64,000 nucleotides of DNA from Naasia aerilata (GTDB lineage: Bacteria; Actinomycetota; Actinomycetes; Actinomycetales; Microbacteriaceae): the NCBI RefSeq assembly GCF_030296595.1, contig NZ_AP027731.1:1054001-1118000 (forward strand). The letters are read 5' to 3'. Shown piece by piece: positions 55,132-64,000 of the stretch (the stretch's first letter is position 1; every line of letters begins with the position of its first letter). A program made the position numbers and the translations under genes. The notes beneath the pieces were generated by a model. It was given only the letters and a program-made list of their open reading frames with translations, did not search any database and was not told where the DNA came from.

Positions 55132-55325
55132 GCGGTCGCCCTTCGCCGCGTCAGAGGACTGAGCGACAGCCCCGGGTTGGCTGTGAAAAAGCTTGTGGAA
55201 GCACAGAGTGAGGCATCTCTGGCGTAACGGCAAGCCCCCGAAACTTTTTCGCGGCAAACCGTAACGTTCGCTGTGACGAACATCCTGTGCGGCTCAGCGT
55301 CGCGCTCACAACGGAAGGTACGAAA

Positions 55326-55771
55326 TTGAGCACAGCAATCAATGGCAACAACAAGGCCCCCTCACCCGGTCCCCGAACCGGCTGGTCGCCACCATCTTCG
55401 GTGCGGTGTACCTGCTGGTCGCGATCCTCGGATTCCTGGTCACCGGCGGTGCGGGCTTCGCCTCCACCGACGGCACCCTGCTCCTCGGGATCTTCGAGGT
55501 CAACTGGCTGCACGACATCGTCCACCTCCTGATCGGTGCTGCCCTCCTCATCGCGGGCCTCAGCAGCGTCTCGGCGGCCAAGTCGGTGAACGGCGTCGTC
55601 GGCGCGGTCTACCTCCTCGTCGGAATCCTCGGGTTCTTCATCGAGAACACGGCGGCGAACATCCTCGCCCTCAACACGCCCGACCACTTCCTGCACCTCG
55701 TGAGCGCCATCATCCTGCTCGGTGTCGCCATCGGCGCCGACAAGTCGGCGGCTCGCGCCCGAGTGGCCTGA
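55326..55771 (+). CDS. DUF4383-family membrane protein (frame broken at 55371-55374)
   Basis: About 148 residues with four helices: RLVATIFGAVYLLVAILGFL, LGIFEVNWLHDIVHLLIGAA, VNGVVGAVYLLVGILGFFIE and DHFLHLVSAIILLGVAIGAD, the duplicated DUF4383 pattern. TTG at 55326 after GGAAGG is the start, and one C added in a CCCC run joins it to the body. Upstream lies GTTCG-N6-CGAAC (55266-55281), maybe a regulatory site. Members are often stress-induced, function unknown. Confidence 0.82.
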
Positions 55772-55843
55772 CCTTCCTCCCGGATGCGGCCGTCGCCCCG
55801 GTGGCGGCCGCATCCACCCCTCCCCTTCTGAAAGGAGCGGAAC

Positions 55844-56388
55844 ATGCTCGCACTGGCCCGCATCTGGATCGCCTTCGCCGCTCTCGGCGCCGGGCTGGTC
55901 CACCTCGCGGTCGCGGCCGCCGCTCCCCGCTCCTCCTCGTCGTGTTCCTGGTCCTCGGGGCCGCCGAGCTCGCCTGGGGCGTCGCCACGATGCTCCGCTC
56001 CAGCTTCCCGCTGCGTTCGCTGGCGCTCGTCGGCGCGATCCTCGGACTGGTGGCCTGGGCCTCAGCCCTCGTCCTCGGCGAGGCCGTCGGCGTGACGGTG
56101 GACACGCTGCCCCCGCTGGCCCTGGCGAGCGCCAGCCTCCTCGACATCGTCGTCGCCATCGCGATGACCGCATCCCTGCGCCGCTCCCCCGACGGCACTC
56201 CGGCGCCGGCCGCGGAACCGGCCGCGGGCTGGACCGTCCTCGGGATCACCGTCGGCGCCGTCGCCGTGGTGGGCCTCGCGCTTCCCGCCATCGGCCAGAC
56301 GCAGGCCGGCATCGCGGCCCTCGACGGCCCGCACGCCTCGCACTCCGGCGTCACGCTTCCGGGCGTCGCCGAGCACGACGGCCACTAG
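55844..56388 (+). CDS. Multi-pass membrane protein of unknown function (frame broken at 55925-55928)
   Basis: About 181 residues. The first helix is [20 protein letters not shown]. After one C is added in a CCCC run it continues [20 protein letters not shown], then further helices and a C-terminal tail with His and Asp (DGPHASHSG...AEHDGH). It follows the DUF4383 gene by 72 bases with an AAAGGAG ribosome site, so they may be one unit. Its stop shares the palindrome CTAG with the convergent helicase stop. Confidence 0.72.
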
Positions 56389-57688
56389 ACCGCAGGCTGC
56401 GTCTCCGCGGCCCGAGCGGCCGCGCGCATCCGCGACGCGGCGGTCATGAACCGCACCACGTCGGCGTCGATCATGATGTCGCGCGGAACGAGCGGCCGGG
56501 TCAGATAGAGCCCCTCGATCGACGTGAGCCGGCTCAGCGCCACGTAGGTCTGGCCCGCCGAGAACACTCGCGCGCCGAGATCCACCACCGCTGCGTCGTA
56601 GGTCTTGCCCTGCGACTTGTGGATGGTGACGGCCCAGGCCAGCCGAAGCGGGAACTGGGTGAACTCCGCCACCACCGTCTGGGTCAGCTTCTTGGTCGCC
56701 GCCAAGTAGGTGTAGCGCTGACGCTCCCAGGTGGCCGGGAACACGTCGTGCTCCGTGCCGTCCACCTCCACCCGGACCCCGTTCCGGATCCGCGTGACGA
56801 TGCCCATGCTCCCGTTGACCCAGCGCTGATCCGGGTCGTTGCGCAGGAACATCACGTGCGCGCCCGGCTTCAGCTCGAGGGACTCCTCCCCGGATAGTTG
56901 CGGCCGCCGAAGTCGCCGCTGATCTCCGCGCGGGCGATCTGCGCCTTGCCGGGCAGCGCGGCGAGCGCACGGGCGTTGATGCGGTTCACGCTGTCGTTGC
57001 GCGTCGCGAGCGTGATGGGCGGGTCCGCCGGAACCGGGCGGGCTCCCGCACCGTTGAGGACGCCCGCGATCTCGGCCGTGACCTTGCCGTGGCGCACCGC
57101 GTTCAGCATCGCCTTGAAGCCGTCGTCCTGCTGCCGGTGGATCTCACGCAGCTCGAGCACGTTGAGCTCGGTCTGCTGCCACACCTTCGCGTCGAAGAAC
57201 CACATCGAGGCGTAGTTGTCGGCGAAGTAGGCGCGCTCGTCGGCGTCGCCCGGCACGGGCGCGAGCTGGAAGGGGTCGCCGAACAGCACGATCTGCACGC
57301 CGCCGAACGGCTCGTTGCGCTGTCGTGCCCAGCGGAGCCGGCGATCCACGGCGTCCAGGAGGTCGGCGTTGACCATCGAGACCTCGTCGATGACGACCGT
57401 GTCGATGGCGCCGAGCAGCTTGCGGAGCGGCGCGTCGTCGTCGAGGTCGCGGTCGGCGATGACCCCGATGGGGAGCTTGAACAGTGAGTGGACCGTCTGG
57501 CCCCCGACGTTGAGCGCGGCCACTCCGGTGGGGGCGCAGATCACGATCTGCTTCTCGCTGTGCCAGGCCAGGTGGTTCAGCAGCGTCGACTTCCCCGTGC
57601 CCGCCCGGCCGGTCACGAAGATGTGGCTCCGCGTGCTCTCGATCGCGTCGAAGACGGCCTGCTGTTCGGCGGACAGTCCCGGTGGCAT
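56385..57688 (-). CDS. Pif1/RecD-like DNA helicase (frame broken at 56888-56891)
   Basis: About 434 residues. [20 protein letters not shown] is Walker [21 protein letters not shown] motif Ia, [20 protein letters not shown]alker B, and [18 protein letters not shown] motif III. After one G is added in a GGGG run comes [20 protein letters not shown]. The end has [20 protein letters not shown] and [20 protein letters not shown] (motifs V-VI). This is the superfamily 1B 5'-3' helicase layout, probably in repair or replication restart. Confidence 0.88.
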
Positions 57689-57760
57689 CCGGTCAATCTA
57701 CCCGCGAAGCTGCGGAGTGTGGCCCCGGCCCGGCGGCGCGGGGAACCTTAGGATGACCGC

Positions 57761-58774
57761 ATGGGGGTGGAGGACGGCGGCCCTCCTCCGCCGCGCGGCG
57801 GTGTCGTGCCCTGGGCTGTGCTCACCGCGCTGGTCCCCGTGGTCTTCGCGATCGTCGTCGTGGCCCTCAACGCGAGTGTGTACAGCGCGGGAGGGTTCGT
57901 CTCGCGCTACCTCGATGCCCTGGAGCGGCGGGACGTGGCCGTGGCCCTCGAGACGCCGGGCGTCGCCGTGCCCGTCGGAGCGTCTGAGGCGGCACTGCAG
58001 CGCGACGCTCTCTCCGGGCTCGGGCGGCACCGGATCGTGTCGGATGTGAATGCGGGCAGCGGCCTGCGCCGCGTCGTCGCGGAGTACGAGCTCGGCGGCC
58101 ATCCGGAGCGCACCGAATTCCTCGTCGCCGCGGCGCCCCCGACCCTGCTCCTCTTCAACGGGTGGCGGTTCGAGGAGTCCCCTCTCGCCCGGGTGCGGGT
58201 CACCGTGCTGCACGACACGGGCCTGCGGGTGAACGGCGTGCCCGTTCCCGACGGCACGCCGACGACGGGAGGTGACGGGACCGTCGATCTGGCCGTCCCG
58301 ACGCCGTCCCGCCTCGTGCTGGACCAGCGCAGCCGCTATCTGGTGGCGAAGCCGACCACGGTCGACGTCACGGACCCTGCAGCGGGAGCCGAGGCCACGA
58401 TCGACGTGCAGGCGAGCGGGGCGTTCACGTCGGCGGTGCAGAAGGAGGTCGATGCCTTCCTCGACGACTGCGCGACCCAGCGCGTCCTGCAGCCGGCCGG
58501 CTGCCCGTTCCGCCGAGTGCTCGCGGACCGGGTGCAGGACGAGCCGCAGTGGTCGATCGTCTCCTATCCGGACATCACCATCCAGCCGGGGGTGGGCGAC
58601 GACGGGGAGTTCGCGTGGTTCGTCACGCCGTCGTCGGGAGTGGCGCACATCAGCGTCGACGTCGTCTCGCTGTTCGACGGATCGGTGTCGACGCTCGACG
58701 AGGATGTCGCCTACGAGGTGCGTTACGCCATCACGGTGCGCGACGACGGCGGGCTCGACATCCGCGGGATCTGA
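57761..58774 (+). CDS. Single-pass membrane protein of unknown function
   Basis: A 337-residue protein. A cytoplasmic Pro/Gly tail (1-14) is followed by one helix, AVLTALVPVVFAIVVVALNA (about 18-40). The large outer part is rich in beta-forming stretches, with two Cys (FLDDCATQRV, PAGCPFRRV) that may bond. No known domain recognised. It is divergent from the helicase and ends 6 bases from the convergent CopD-CtaG gene. Confidence 0.75.
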   Translation: MGVEDGGPPPPRGGVVPWAVLTALVPVVFAIVVVALNASVYSAGGFVSRYLDALERRDVAVALETPGVAVPVGASEAALQRDALSGLGRHRIVSDVNAGSGLRRVVAEYELGGHPERTEFLVAAAPPTLLLFNGWRFEESPLARVRVTVLHDTGLRVNGVPVPDGTPTTGGDGTVDLAVPTPSRLVLDQRSRYLVAKPTTVDVTDPAAGAEATIDVQASGAFTSAVQKEVDAFLDDCATQRVLQPAGCPFRRVLADRVQDEPQWSIVSYPDITIQPGVGDDGEFAWFVTPSSGVAHISVDVVSLFDGSVSTLDEDVAYEVRYAITVRDDGGLDIRGI

Positions 58775-58780
58775 TCCGGA

Positions 58781-60689
58781 TCAGCGTCCGCGCCGGGTGA
58801 GAGCCCGGTCGAGCATGGCGCGATACCGGTCCTCGTCGACGGGCCGGGTCGGCGACGCTCCCCGGTCGCGCGGGCGCACGAGCTGGACGATGGCGAGCAC
58901 GGCGAGGGGTACCGCAGCCGTGCCGAGCAGGACCGCTCCCCCGGCGCGCTGGTCGTCGATCGCGGGCGTGCTCCACCCCATGGCCCCGTACCAGTCGGCC
59001 AGCAGCAGACCGGACCCGGCGACGAGCACGACGCCGCACGCCGCCCAGGCGAGCGCCGGCAGTGCAGCCGTCACGGCGCTTCTCCTCCCCGGGCGGGCGT
59101 TCAGCACCGCGGACACCAGCACCAGTCCGGTGGCGAGCAGCAGGGCGATCCCCGCCTCCCGACCCGCGGCGTCGGTGACGATCCAGCGGAGCACGGGGGT
59201 GAACACGAAGACCCAGGCCGCGAGCACGCCCACGACAGCGCCGGTCGTCCACCGCGCCAGGGGACGGACGGCGGCGCCGGCGAGGGCCACCCACTCGCGC
59301 ACGCCCCGGCTGCCGTCCGTCCGAGGCTCCGCGGCCTGGGCGAGGAGGCGGAGGGGAGCGCCGGGCACGAGCAGGAGCGGGACGAGCACAGCCACTCCCC
59401 CGACGGTCATCATCTCCGCACTGAAGAGGTGGCGGGCGTACGCACCGACCCCGCCGTTGGTGAGTGCCACGAGCAGCAGCAGCCCGGCCAGCCAGGAGAC
59501 GGTGCGACCCGCGGGCCACCGCTCCCCCGGCGGGCGAGCCGCACGACGCCGGCGACGTAGTAGGCCGCGCCGATCGTCGCGGCCACGAGCCACACCAGGT
59601 CGAGCCGGCCCTCGGTCGCCAGGTGCAGCAGGTCGAGCGGCGGCGGGAGCGGCTCGTCGGTGAGGACCACCGACGGGCTGCCGGCGGGGAGCGGCGTCTC
59701 GTCGACGGGGGCGCGGTGCGGGCCAGACCTGCCGCCGTTCCGGTCGCGATGCCCATGACCGCGAGCTCGCCCAGCACGAGCGCCCAGAACCAGCGACCCG
59801 CCCCGGCGTCGAGGCGGCGCAGGCTGAAGCGCCGATGCAGCCCGCCGGCGACGCCCAGGCCGAGCAGGGCGACGATCTTGACCATGACGAGGATCCCGTA
59901 GGGCGTGAGCAGCCGGTCCACCGAGCCGATGCGGAGAGAGGCGCTCACGTAGCCGGACAGTGCGACCACCCCGAAGCACAGGAGCGCGAGCGACGAGTAG
60001 CGCCCGACCACGGCGGAGAGCTGCCGGCCGCCGAGGACACTGCGCAGGAACACAAGGGTCAGGATGCCGCCGAGCCATACCGCCGCGAAGCAGAGGTGCA
60101 GTGCGAGGGCCGCCACGGCCTCGTCATGGCTGTCTGCTCCCGCGGTGTGTCCTTCGCCGGCCATGGGCAGCAGGCCCGCGAGCGCGAGCAGGAGGACGAG
60201 GACGAGAGCGGGCCGTGCCCGCACCGCGAAGCAGAGCACCGTGACCGACGCGGCGATGAGCGTGGTGACGAGCCACGCCTCGCCCGCCCCGATCGAGGTC
60301 AGGAAGAAGCCGACCTGCGCGCCGAAGGTCGGGCTGAACGAGAACGGGATCCCGGTCACGCTGAGGAAGGTCAGCAGCCCGGTGGCCGCGGACGCGACTG
60401 TCCAGACGGCGGCGGCACCGGCCGCCAGATCCAGAGCGCGGCCCGTCTCGCGGTCGCCGCCGAGCGCGAGCGCCACCAGGGCCAGCGCCCCGACGGTAAC
60501 CGAGACCGCCAGGTCCACCACGAGCTTCGCGGCGGGCAGGCCGAAGCGCACCACGGGGCCGGGATCGTCGATCAGCAGGGCGGCCGCCGCGCCGCCGATG
60601 GCGAGAGCGGCGAGGAGCGCGAGGAAGGCGGCGACGAGGAGGGTGCCCGTCCCGATCAGACGCGGCGCCGGGGCGGCGGGAGAAGGCAC
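58781..60689 (-). CDS. CopD-CtaG fusion: copper import and cytochrome oxidase assembly protein (two frame breaks)
   Basis: About 636 residues, many helices. The CopD half includes ALALHLCFAAVWLGGILTLV and YGILVMVKIVALLGLGVAGG. The CtaG half includes GGVGAYARHLFSAEMMTVGG and LLLVPGAPLRLLAQAAEP. The breaks are at 59707-59711 and 59524-59528. Each is a run of five where six restores the frame (TAPPVDETPLPAGSP; RLARRGERWPAGRTVSW). Actinobacterial fusions of this kind deliver copper to the aa3 oxidase. Confidence 0.85.
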
Positions 60690-60726
60690 TCGGTCAGCCT
60701 AGGACGCGGGGCCTGGAGAAACGACG

Positions 60727-60758
60727 AAGGGGATGTGCGGCTGCCCGCACATCCCCTT
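60727..60758. terminator. Terminator hairpin of the HU gene
   Basis: AAGGGGATGTGCGG and CCGCACATCCCCTT form a perfect 14-base stem with a 4-base loop, starting 15 bases after the HU stop on the minus strand. A short CGTCGTTTC follows. Confidence 0.8.
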
Positions 60759-60772
60759 CAATGTCTGCCGAC

Positions 60773-61054
60773 TCAGCGAGCGGCGGCCTTCAGCTTGCTT
60801 CCGGCGCTGATCTTGACACCCTTGCTCGCGGCGATCTCGATCGGCTCACCGGTCTGCGGGTTGCGGCCGGTGCGCGCGGCACGGGAGGTCTGCTCGACGG
60901 CGAGCCAGCCCGGGATCGTCACCTTGGTGCCATCGGCGACGCTCTTGGCGAGCGTCGAGAAAAGCGCGTCCAGCACGCCGTTGACGGCGGACTGGCTCTG
61001 GCCGGACTCAGCCGCGACGGCTGCGACGAGATCGGTGCGGTTCAGCGATGCCAT
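60773..61054 (-). CDS. hup: HU-family nucleoid protein
   Basis: A 93-residue HU/IHF protein. NRTDLVAAVAAESGQSQSAV starts it, VTIPGWLAVEQTSRAARTGR and NPQTGEPIEIAASKGVKISA form the DNA-binding arm, and it ends GSKLKAAAR. It has no long Lys/Ala tail, unlike mycobacterial HupB. ATG at 61054 follows GAGGAGG. Single-gene unit with its own terminator. Confidence 0.93.
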   Translation of the reverse strand: MASLNRTDLVAAVAAESGQSQSAVNGVLDALFSTLAKSVADGTKVTIPGWLAVEQTSRAARTGRNPQTGEPIEIAASKGVKISAGSKLKAAAR

Positions 61055-61165
61055 GAATTTGTCCTCCTCGGGACTGTCGCCATCCTTCGAAAGACGGCCA
61101 TCTTGTTGACGTGTATCACGATGGGGGCAGGTGAGCCCGGCGGTCAAGAGCGACCGCCCAGTAAC

Positions 61166-61471
61166 CTACCAGCTTGACTTCGTGATGCCCGGCAATTCGC
61201 CTCGATGGGCCATATCGCGGAAACGCACGCGGGAGATGCCGAACTTGCGGAGGTTTCCGCGGGGACGGCCGTCGACGGCGTCGCGGTTGCGGAGGCGGAC
61301 CGGCGACGCGTCGCGCGGGAGCTTCTGCAGGCCGACGCGAGCGGCTTCGCGCTGATCGTCCGTCGAGGTCGGGTCGACGAGGGCCTTCTTCAGCTCCGCA
61401 CGCTTGGTGACGTAGCGGTCGACGATCACCTTGCGCTGGTCGTTCTTTGCGATCTTGCTCTTCTTGGCCAT
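61166..61471 (-). CDS. rpsN: Ribosomal protein S14, zinc-free form
   Basis: A 101-residue protein: [20 protein letters not shown] and [20 protein letters not shown], then [20 protein letters not shown]. It has the longer sequence without CxxC pairs, so it does not bind zinc. Third gene of the rpmB-rpmG-rpsN operon. Confidence 0.95.
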   Translation of the reverse strand: MAKKSKIAKNDQRKVIVDRYVTKRAELKKALVDPTSTDDQREAARVGLQKLPRDASPVRLRNRDAVDGRPRGNLRKFGISRVRFRDMAHRGELPGITKSSW

Positions 61472-61474
61472 TGC

Positions 61475-61642
61475 TTACCGCTCCTCGCGGAACTCGACGT
61501 GCTTGCGGATCACCGGGTCGTACTTCTTCAGCACAATGCGGTCGGGGTTGTTGCGACGGTTCTTGCGGGTCACGTAGGTGTACCCGGTGCCGGCCGTCGA
61601 GCGCAGCTTGATGATGGGACGGACGTCCTGCTGGCGGGCCAT
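61475..61642 (-). CDS. rpmG: Ribosomal protein L33, zinc-free form
   Basis: A 55-residue protein: [20 protein letters not shown] and [20 protein letters not shown], ending HVEFREER. It has no Cys, so it is the zinc-free type. Its ATG overlaps the rpmB stop (TGATG) and it is 3 bases upstream of rpsN. Confidence 0.95.
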   Translation of the reverse strand: MARQQDVRPIIKLRSTAGTGYTYVTRKNRRNNPDRIVLKKYDPVIRKHVEFREER

Positions 61643-61878
61643 CAGATCTTCTCCCCACGGGCCAGGATGTCCTTGACCACGGACTCGATGCCGCGGACGT
61701 CGATCACCTTGATGCCCTTGGCGCTGACGTTCAGCGTCACGTTACGGCGCAGCGAGGGCACGAAATAGGTGCGCTTCTGCACGTTCGGGTCGAAACGCCG
61801 CTTGGTGCGGCGGTGCGAGTGCGAGATTGCGTGGCCGAAGCCGGGAACCTTCCCGGTGACCTGGCAGACTGCTGCCAC
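61642..61878 (-). CDS. rpmB: Ribosomal protein L28, zinc-free form
   Basis: A 78-residue protein: [40 protein letters not shown] and [21 protein letters not shown] single Cys only, so no zinc knuckle. GTG at 61878 follows GGAGGAAA. A 7-base-stem hairpin sits just upstream of that ribosome site. Confidence 0.95.
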   Translation of the reverse strand: MAAVCQVTGKVPGFGHAISHSHRRTKRRFDPNVQKRTYFVPSLRRNVTLNVSAKGIKVIDVRGIESVVKDILARGEKI

Positions 61879-61894
61879 GATTTCCTCCAATACC

Positions 61895-61915
61895 GCGAAG
61901 CACGTTCGGCTTCGC
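61895..61915. promoter_or_regulatory. Hairpin just upstream of the rpmB ribosome site
   Basis: GCGAAGC-N7-GCTTCGC is a perfect 7-base stem 7 bases from GGAGG in the leader of rpmB-rpmG-rpsN. It could be a ribosomal-protein autoregulatory site. No Zur-box-like AT-rich palindrome is visible in the 172-base gap to zur. Confidence 0.4.
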
Positions 61916-62050
61916 CCAAGATCCCTTGTCTGCGCGCATGCCGGAACCCCGGAAATTCTGGAGGGGAGGGATGCGCACTGCCAGTCGGGTCGGGCCCGAC
62001 GGCCAACCGTCAATGGTACGGACCGGACGGCGATCCCGCAAACCGGCAGC

Positions 62051-62437
62051 TCAGGACGCGGAGCAGGCCGGGCAGAGCCCGAAGATGTCGACCACGTGCC
62101 GGGGCTGGGTGAACCCGTGCCGCGCCGCGGTCTTCGCCGCCCACTGCTCCACGTCGTCCGCCTCGATCTCGACGGTGGTGCCGCAGCTCCGGCAGATGAG
62201 GTGGTGGTGATGGCCGGGGGACACGCAGGCGCGGTAGAGGCTCTCACCCTCGGCCGACTGGAGGGAGTCGGCATCCCCGTCCCCGGCCAGGTCGGCGAGG
62301 GCGCGATACACCGTCGCGAGGCCGATGGGCGAGCCGGCCTCGCGGAGCGCGGCGTGCAGGTCCTGGGCGCTGACGAAGCCCGGCTTCTCGCCGAGGGCGT
62401 CCCGCACCGCCTGCCGCTGCCAGGTGTTGCGCTTCAT
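62051..62437 (-). CDS. zur: Fur-family zinc regulator Zur
   Basis: A 128-residue protein. [20 protein letters not shown] and [20 protein letters not shown] form the Fur winged helix. [20 protein letters not shown] and [20 protein letters not shown] hold the regulatory metal site, and [10 protein letters not shown] the structural Cys4 zinc site. It overlaps the znu permease stop (ATGA), so it is cotranscribed with its target transporter. The transporter context makes Zur, rather than Fur, the likely type. Confidence 0.9.
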   Translation of the reverse strand: MKRNTWQRQAVRDALGEKPGFVSAQDLHAALREAGSPIGLATVYRALADLAGDGDADSLQSAEGESLYRACVSPGHHHHLICRSCGTTVEIEADDVEQWAAKTAARHGFTQPRHVVDIFGLCPACSAS

Positions 62438-63293
62438 CGCGACCAGTGTAGGCGCCGGGTTCCCCGCGCTCCTGCGAGCCGGCAGACGACGTAGATCAGG
62501 AACGACACGGTCGTGACGTAGGGGCTGATCGGAATGGACGAGCCGAGCGCGAGCAGGATCCCGCCCACCATCGCGGTCACCGCGAAGGCGACGCTGAGCA
62601 GCGCGACGACGGGGGAGAGGAGGCGATGCGCGCCGCGGCCGCGGCCGGCGTGACGAGGAGGGACAGCACGAGGAGCGCCCCGATGACGTGGATGGCCACC
62701 GCGGTCGCGAGCCCCAGCACGACCATGAACACGAGCGACAGCGCGCGCACGGGCACGCCGCGCGCGGCCGCCACTTCCTCGTCCACGCTCGCGAACAGCA
62801 GCGGTCGCCAGACGACGAGCAGCGTCGCGATCACGAGGACCGAGACGACGACGAGCACGAGCAGTTGCGGGTTGTCCACCGCCACGATCTGACCGGTGAG
62901 CAGCCCGAACCGGTTGCCCGACCGGCCGGGGTAGAGGGCGAGGAAGAGGATGCCCAGCCCGAGGCCGAACGGCATGAGCACGCCGATGACCGAATTGCGA
63001 TCCCGTGCCCGGGTGCCGAGCACGCCGATGAGGACGGCGGCGAGCAGGGACCCGACCAGGGAGCCCGTGACCACATCCACTCCGATCAGCAGGGCCCCGG
63101 CCGCGCCGGCGAAGGACAGCTCGCTGACCCCGTGAACCGCGAATGCCAGGTCGCGCGACATCACGAAGTAGCCGACGAGCCCGCCCATCAGGCCGAGCAC
63201 CGCCCCGGCGATCACCGAGTTGTGCAGGAGCACGAGCAGCGCGCCGTAGTCGCGGAAGTCGAAAAGCGTTCCCCAGAGGTCGGTCCCGTCCAT
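62434..63293 (-). CDS. znuB: Zinc/manganese ABC importer permease (frame broken at 62611-62615)
   Basis: About 286 residues with eight or nine helices: VIAGAVLGLMGGLVGYFVMS, FAVHGVSELSFAGAAGALLI, and AIHVIGALLVLSLLVTPAAA, the ABC-3 family pattern. One more C in a CCCCC run (minus strand) joins SSPPVVALLSVAFAVTAMVG to the last helix and the stop at 62434. It is coupled to the ATPase (TGATG) and zur (ATGA). Confidence 0.88.
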
Positions 63294-64000
63294 CAGGCGT
63301 GCCCTCCGTGCGCGGAATCGGCATGATGATGGCCGGCCGACTCGGCTGGCGGGCCGACGACCACGATGCGGCCGCGGATGTCGAGCACATCGACCTCCGT
63401 GCCGTAGAGGCGGCTGAGCACCTCGGACCGGAACACCTCGTCGGGGCGACCGATGACGTGGCCGCTCGCGGTCAGGTAGAGGACGCGGTCGACCATCCCG
63501 AGGATCGGGTTGATGTCGTGGGTGATGAACACGACGCCGGCCTGGGCCGAGCTGCGGTGCTCGTCGATCGCGTCGCTCACCGCACGCTGGTGCTGCAGGT
63601 CGAGTGAGAGGAGCGGCTCGTCGGCGAGAAGCAGGCGCGGCGAGGACACGAGCGCCTGCGCGATGCGCACCCGCTGCTGCTCGCCGCCGGAGAGGAGCCC
63701 GACGGGGGTGTCGGCCGCCCGCCGCATGCCGGTGTGCTCGAGTGCGGCCAGGACGGCTTGGCGGCGCGCCGCCGTGGGCCGGCCCGGTCCGTAGCGCTGG
63801 CCGTCACGCCCGAGCGCGACGAGATCCCGCGCACGCAGCGCGGTCCCCCGGTCGAACAGCTTCTGCTGGGGCACATAGCCGATGTCGGCGCTGCCCGTGC
63901 CTGCCGGCTGCCCGAGCACCGAGACCGTCCCGGCGGCGAGGGGCAGCTGGCCGAGGACCGCCCGGAAGAGGCTGCTCTTGCCCGCGCCGTTCGGCCCCAG
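63293..64000 (-). CDS. znuC: Zinc/manganese ABC importer ATPase, N-terminus cut by window edge
   Basis: The last 235 residues. Walker A reads LGPNGAGKSSLFRAVLG at the very edge. GYVPQQKLFDR is the Q-loop, GLLSGGEQQRVRIAQALVSS the signature, RLLLADEPLLSLDLQHQRAV Walker B, and VVFITHDINPILGMVDRVLY the H-loop. The C-terminus ends GHHHADSAHGGHA, a His-rich tail able to bind zinc. The binding protein gene is probably beyond the window. Confidence 0.9.
   Translation of the reverse strand: MGPNGAGKSSLFRAVLGQLPLAAGTVSVLGQPAGTGSADIGYVPQQKLFDRGTALRARDLVALGRDGQRYGPGRPTAARRQAVLAALEHTGMRRAADTPVGLLSGGEQQRVRIAQALVSSPRLLLADEPLLSLDLQHQRAVSDAIDEHRSSAQAGVVFITHDINPILGMVDRVLYLTASGHVIGRPDEVFRSEVLSRLYGTEVDVLDIRGRIVVVGPPAESAGHHHADSAHGGHA

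Noticed and set aside
55342..56388. Open frame of 348 codons spanning two small membrane-protein genes
   Set aside because: Its first part is an out-of-frame reading of the DUF4383 gene. Only the last part is real, and it belongs to the frame-broken gene starting at 55844.

Overview
The window is a 64 kb piece of a GC-rich actinobacterial chromosome. The best guess is the family Microbacteriaceae: it has a C50-carotenoid cluster (crtE-B-I-Ye-Yf-Eb with a divergent idi), a dnaK-grpE-dnaJ-hspR operon with HAIR operators, zinc-free ribosomal proteins beside zur/znu, many GTG starts, and 1-4 base gene overlaps. Species cannot be named from sequence alone. The window holds one tRNA (Gly, anticodon CCC), no rRNA, no CRISPR array, and no transposase or phage gene that I can see.

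Layout. 1-4 kb: end of a DHA2 drug exporter with its PadR regulator, chorismate mutase, a GNAT acetyltransferase and purA. 4-9 kb: a TetR-controlled YhgE/Pip export unit with a degenerate ABC-like partner, a TrmH-type RNA methylase and a quinone oxidoreductase. 9-22.9 kb: a 13-gene, mostly translationally coupled minus-strand cluster. It runs from a GntR regulator through a BmpA-type ABC importer, isochorismatase-like hydrolase, PfkB kinase, nucleoside phosphorylase and SIS protein to two aldehyde dehydrogenases, a CoA-transferase and a glutaryl-CoA-dehydrogenase-like enzyme. It looks like a complete import-to-acyl-CoA catabolic pathway of unknown substrate and is my main candidate for an undescribed system. 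23-31 kb: orphan DNA methyltransferase, NagD-like phosphatase, pyrE, BKACE-like enzyme, exonuclease III, AEC carrier, TetR and MFS pair. 31-40 kb: cell-envelope and metabolic genes, including a LysM lipoprotein, a glutathionylspermidine-synthase-family ATP-grasp enzyme with a lipoprotein, threonine aldolase, a CHRD surface protein with a class F-like sortase, and a zinc alcohol dehydrogenase. 39.6-46.6 kb: heat-shock block clpB, DUF2017, clpS, hspR, dnaJ, grpE, dnaK. 46.9-54.5 kb: MFS transporter, carotenoid cluster, dcd. 54.6-64 kb: tRNA-Gly, small membrane proteins, a Pif1/RecD-like helicase, a CopD-CtaG fusion, HU, rpsN-rpmG-rpmB, zur and the znu ABC transporter (cut by the window end).

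Two cross-cutting observations matter to a user. First, about 20 genes, including dnaJ, clpB, hspR and crtEb, carry single-base frame breaks. Nearly all fall in a run of four or five G/C where the family reading frame needs five or six. This points to homopolymer under-calling in the assembly rather than gene decay, so I give these genes as full-length CDS spans with the break noted. Second, several intergenic gaps hold long palindromes. One type occurs twice (3972-4061 and 46764-46851) with nearly identical 20-base arms, each time between divergent genes. Others sit between convergent genes and are probably bidirectional terminators.
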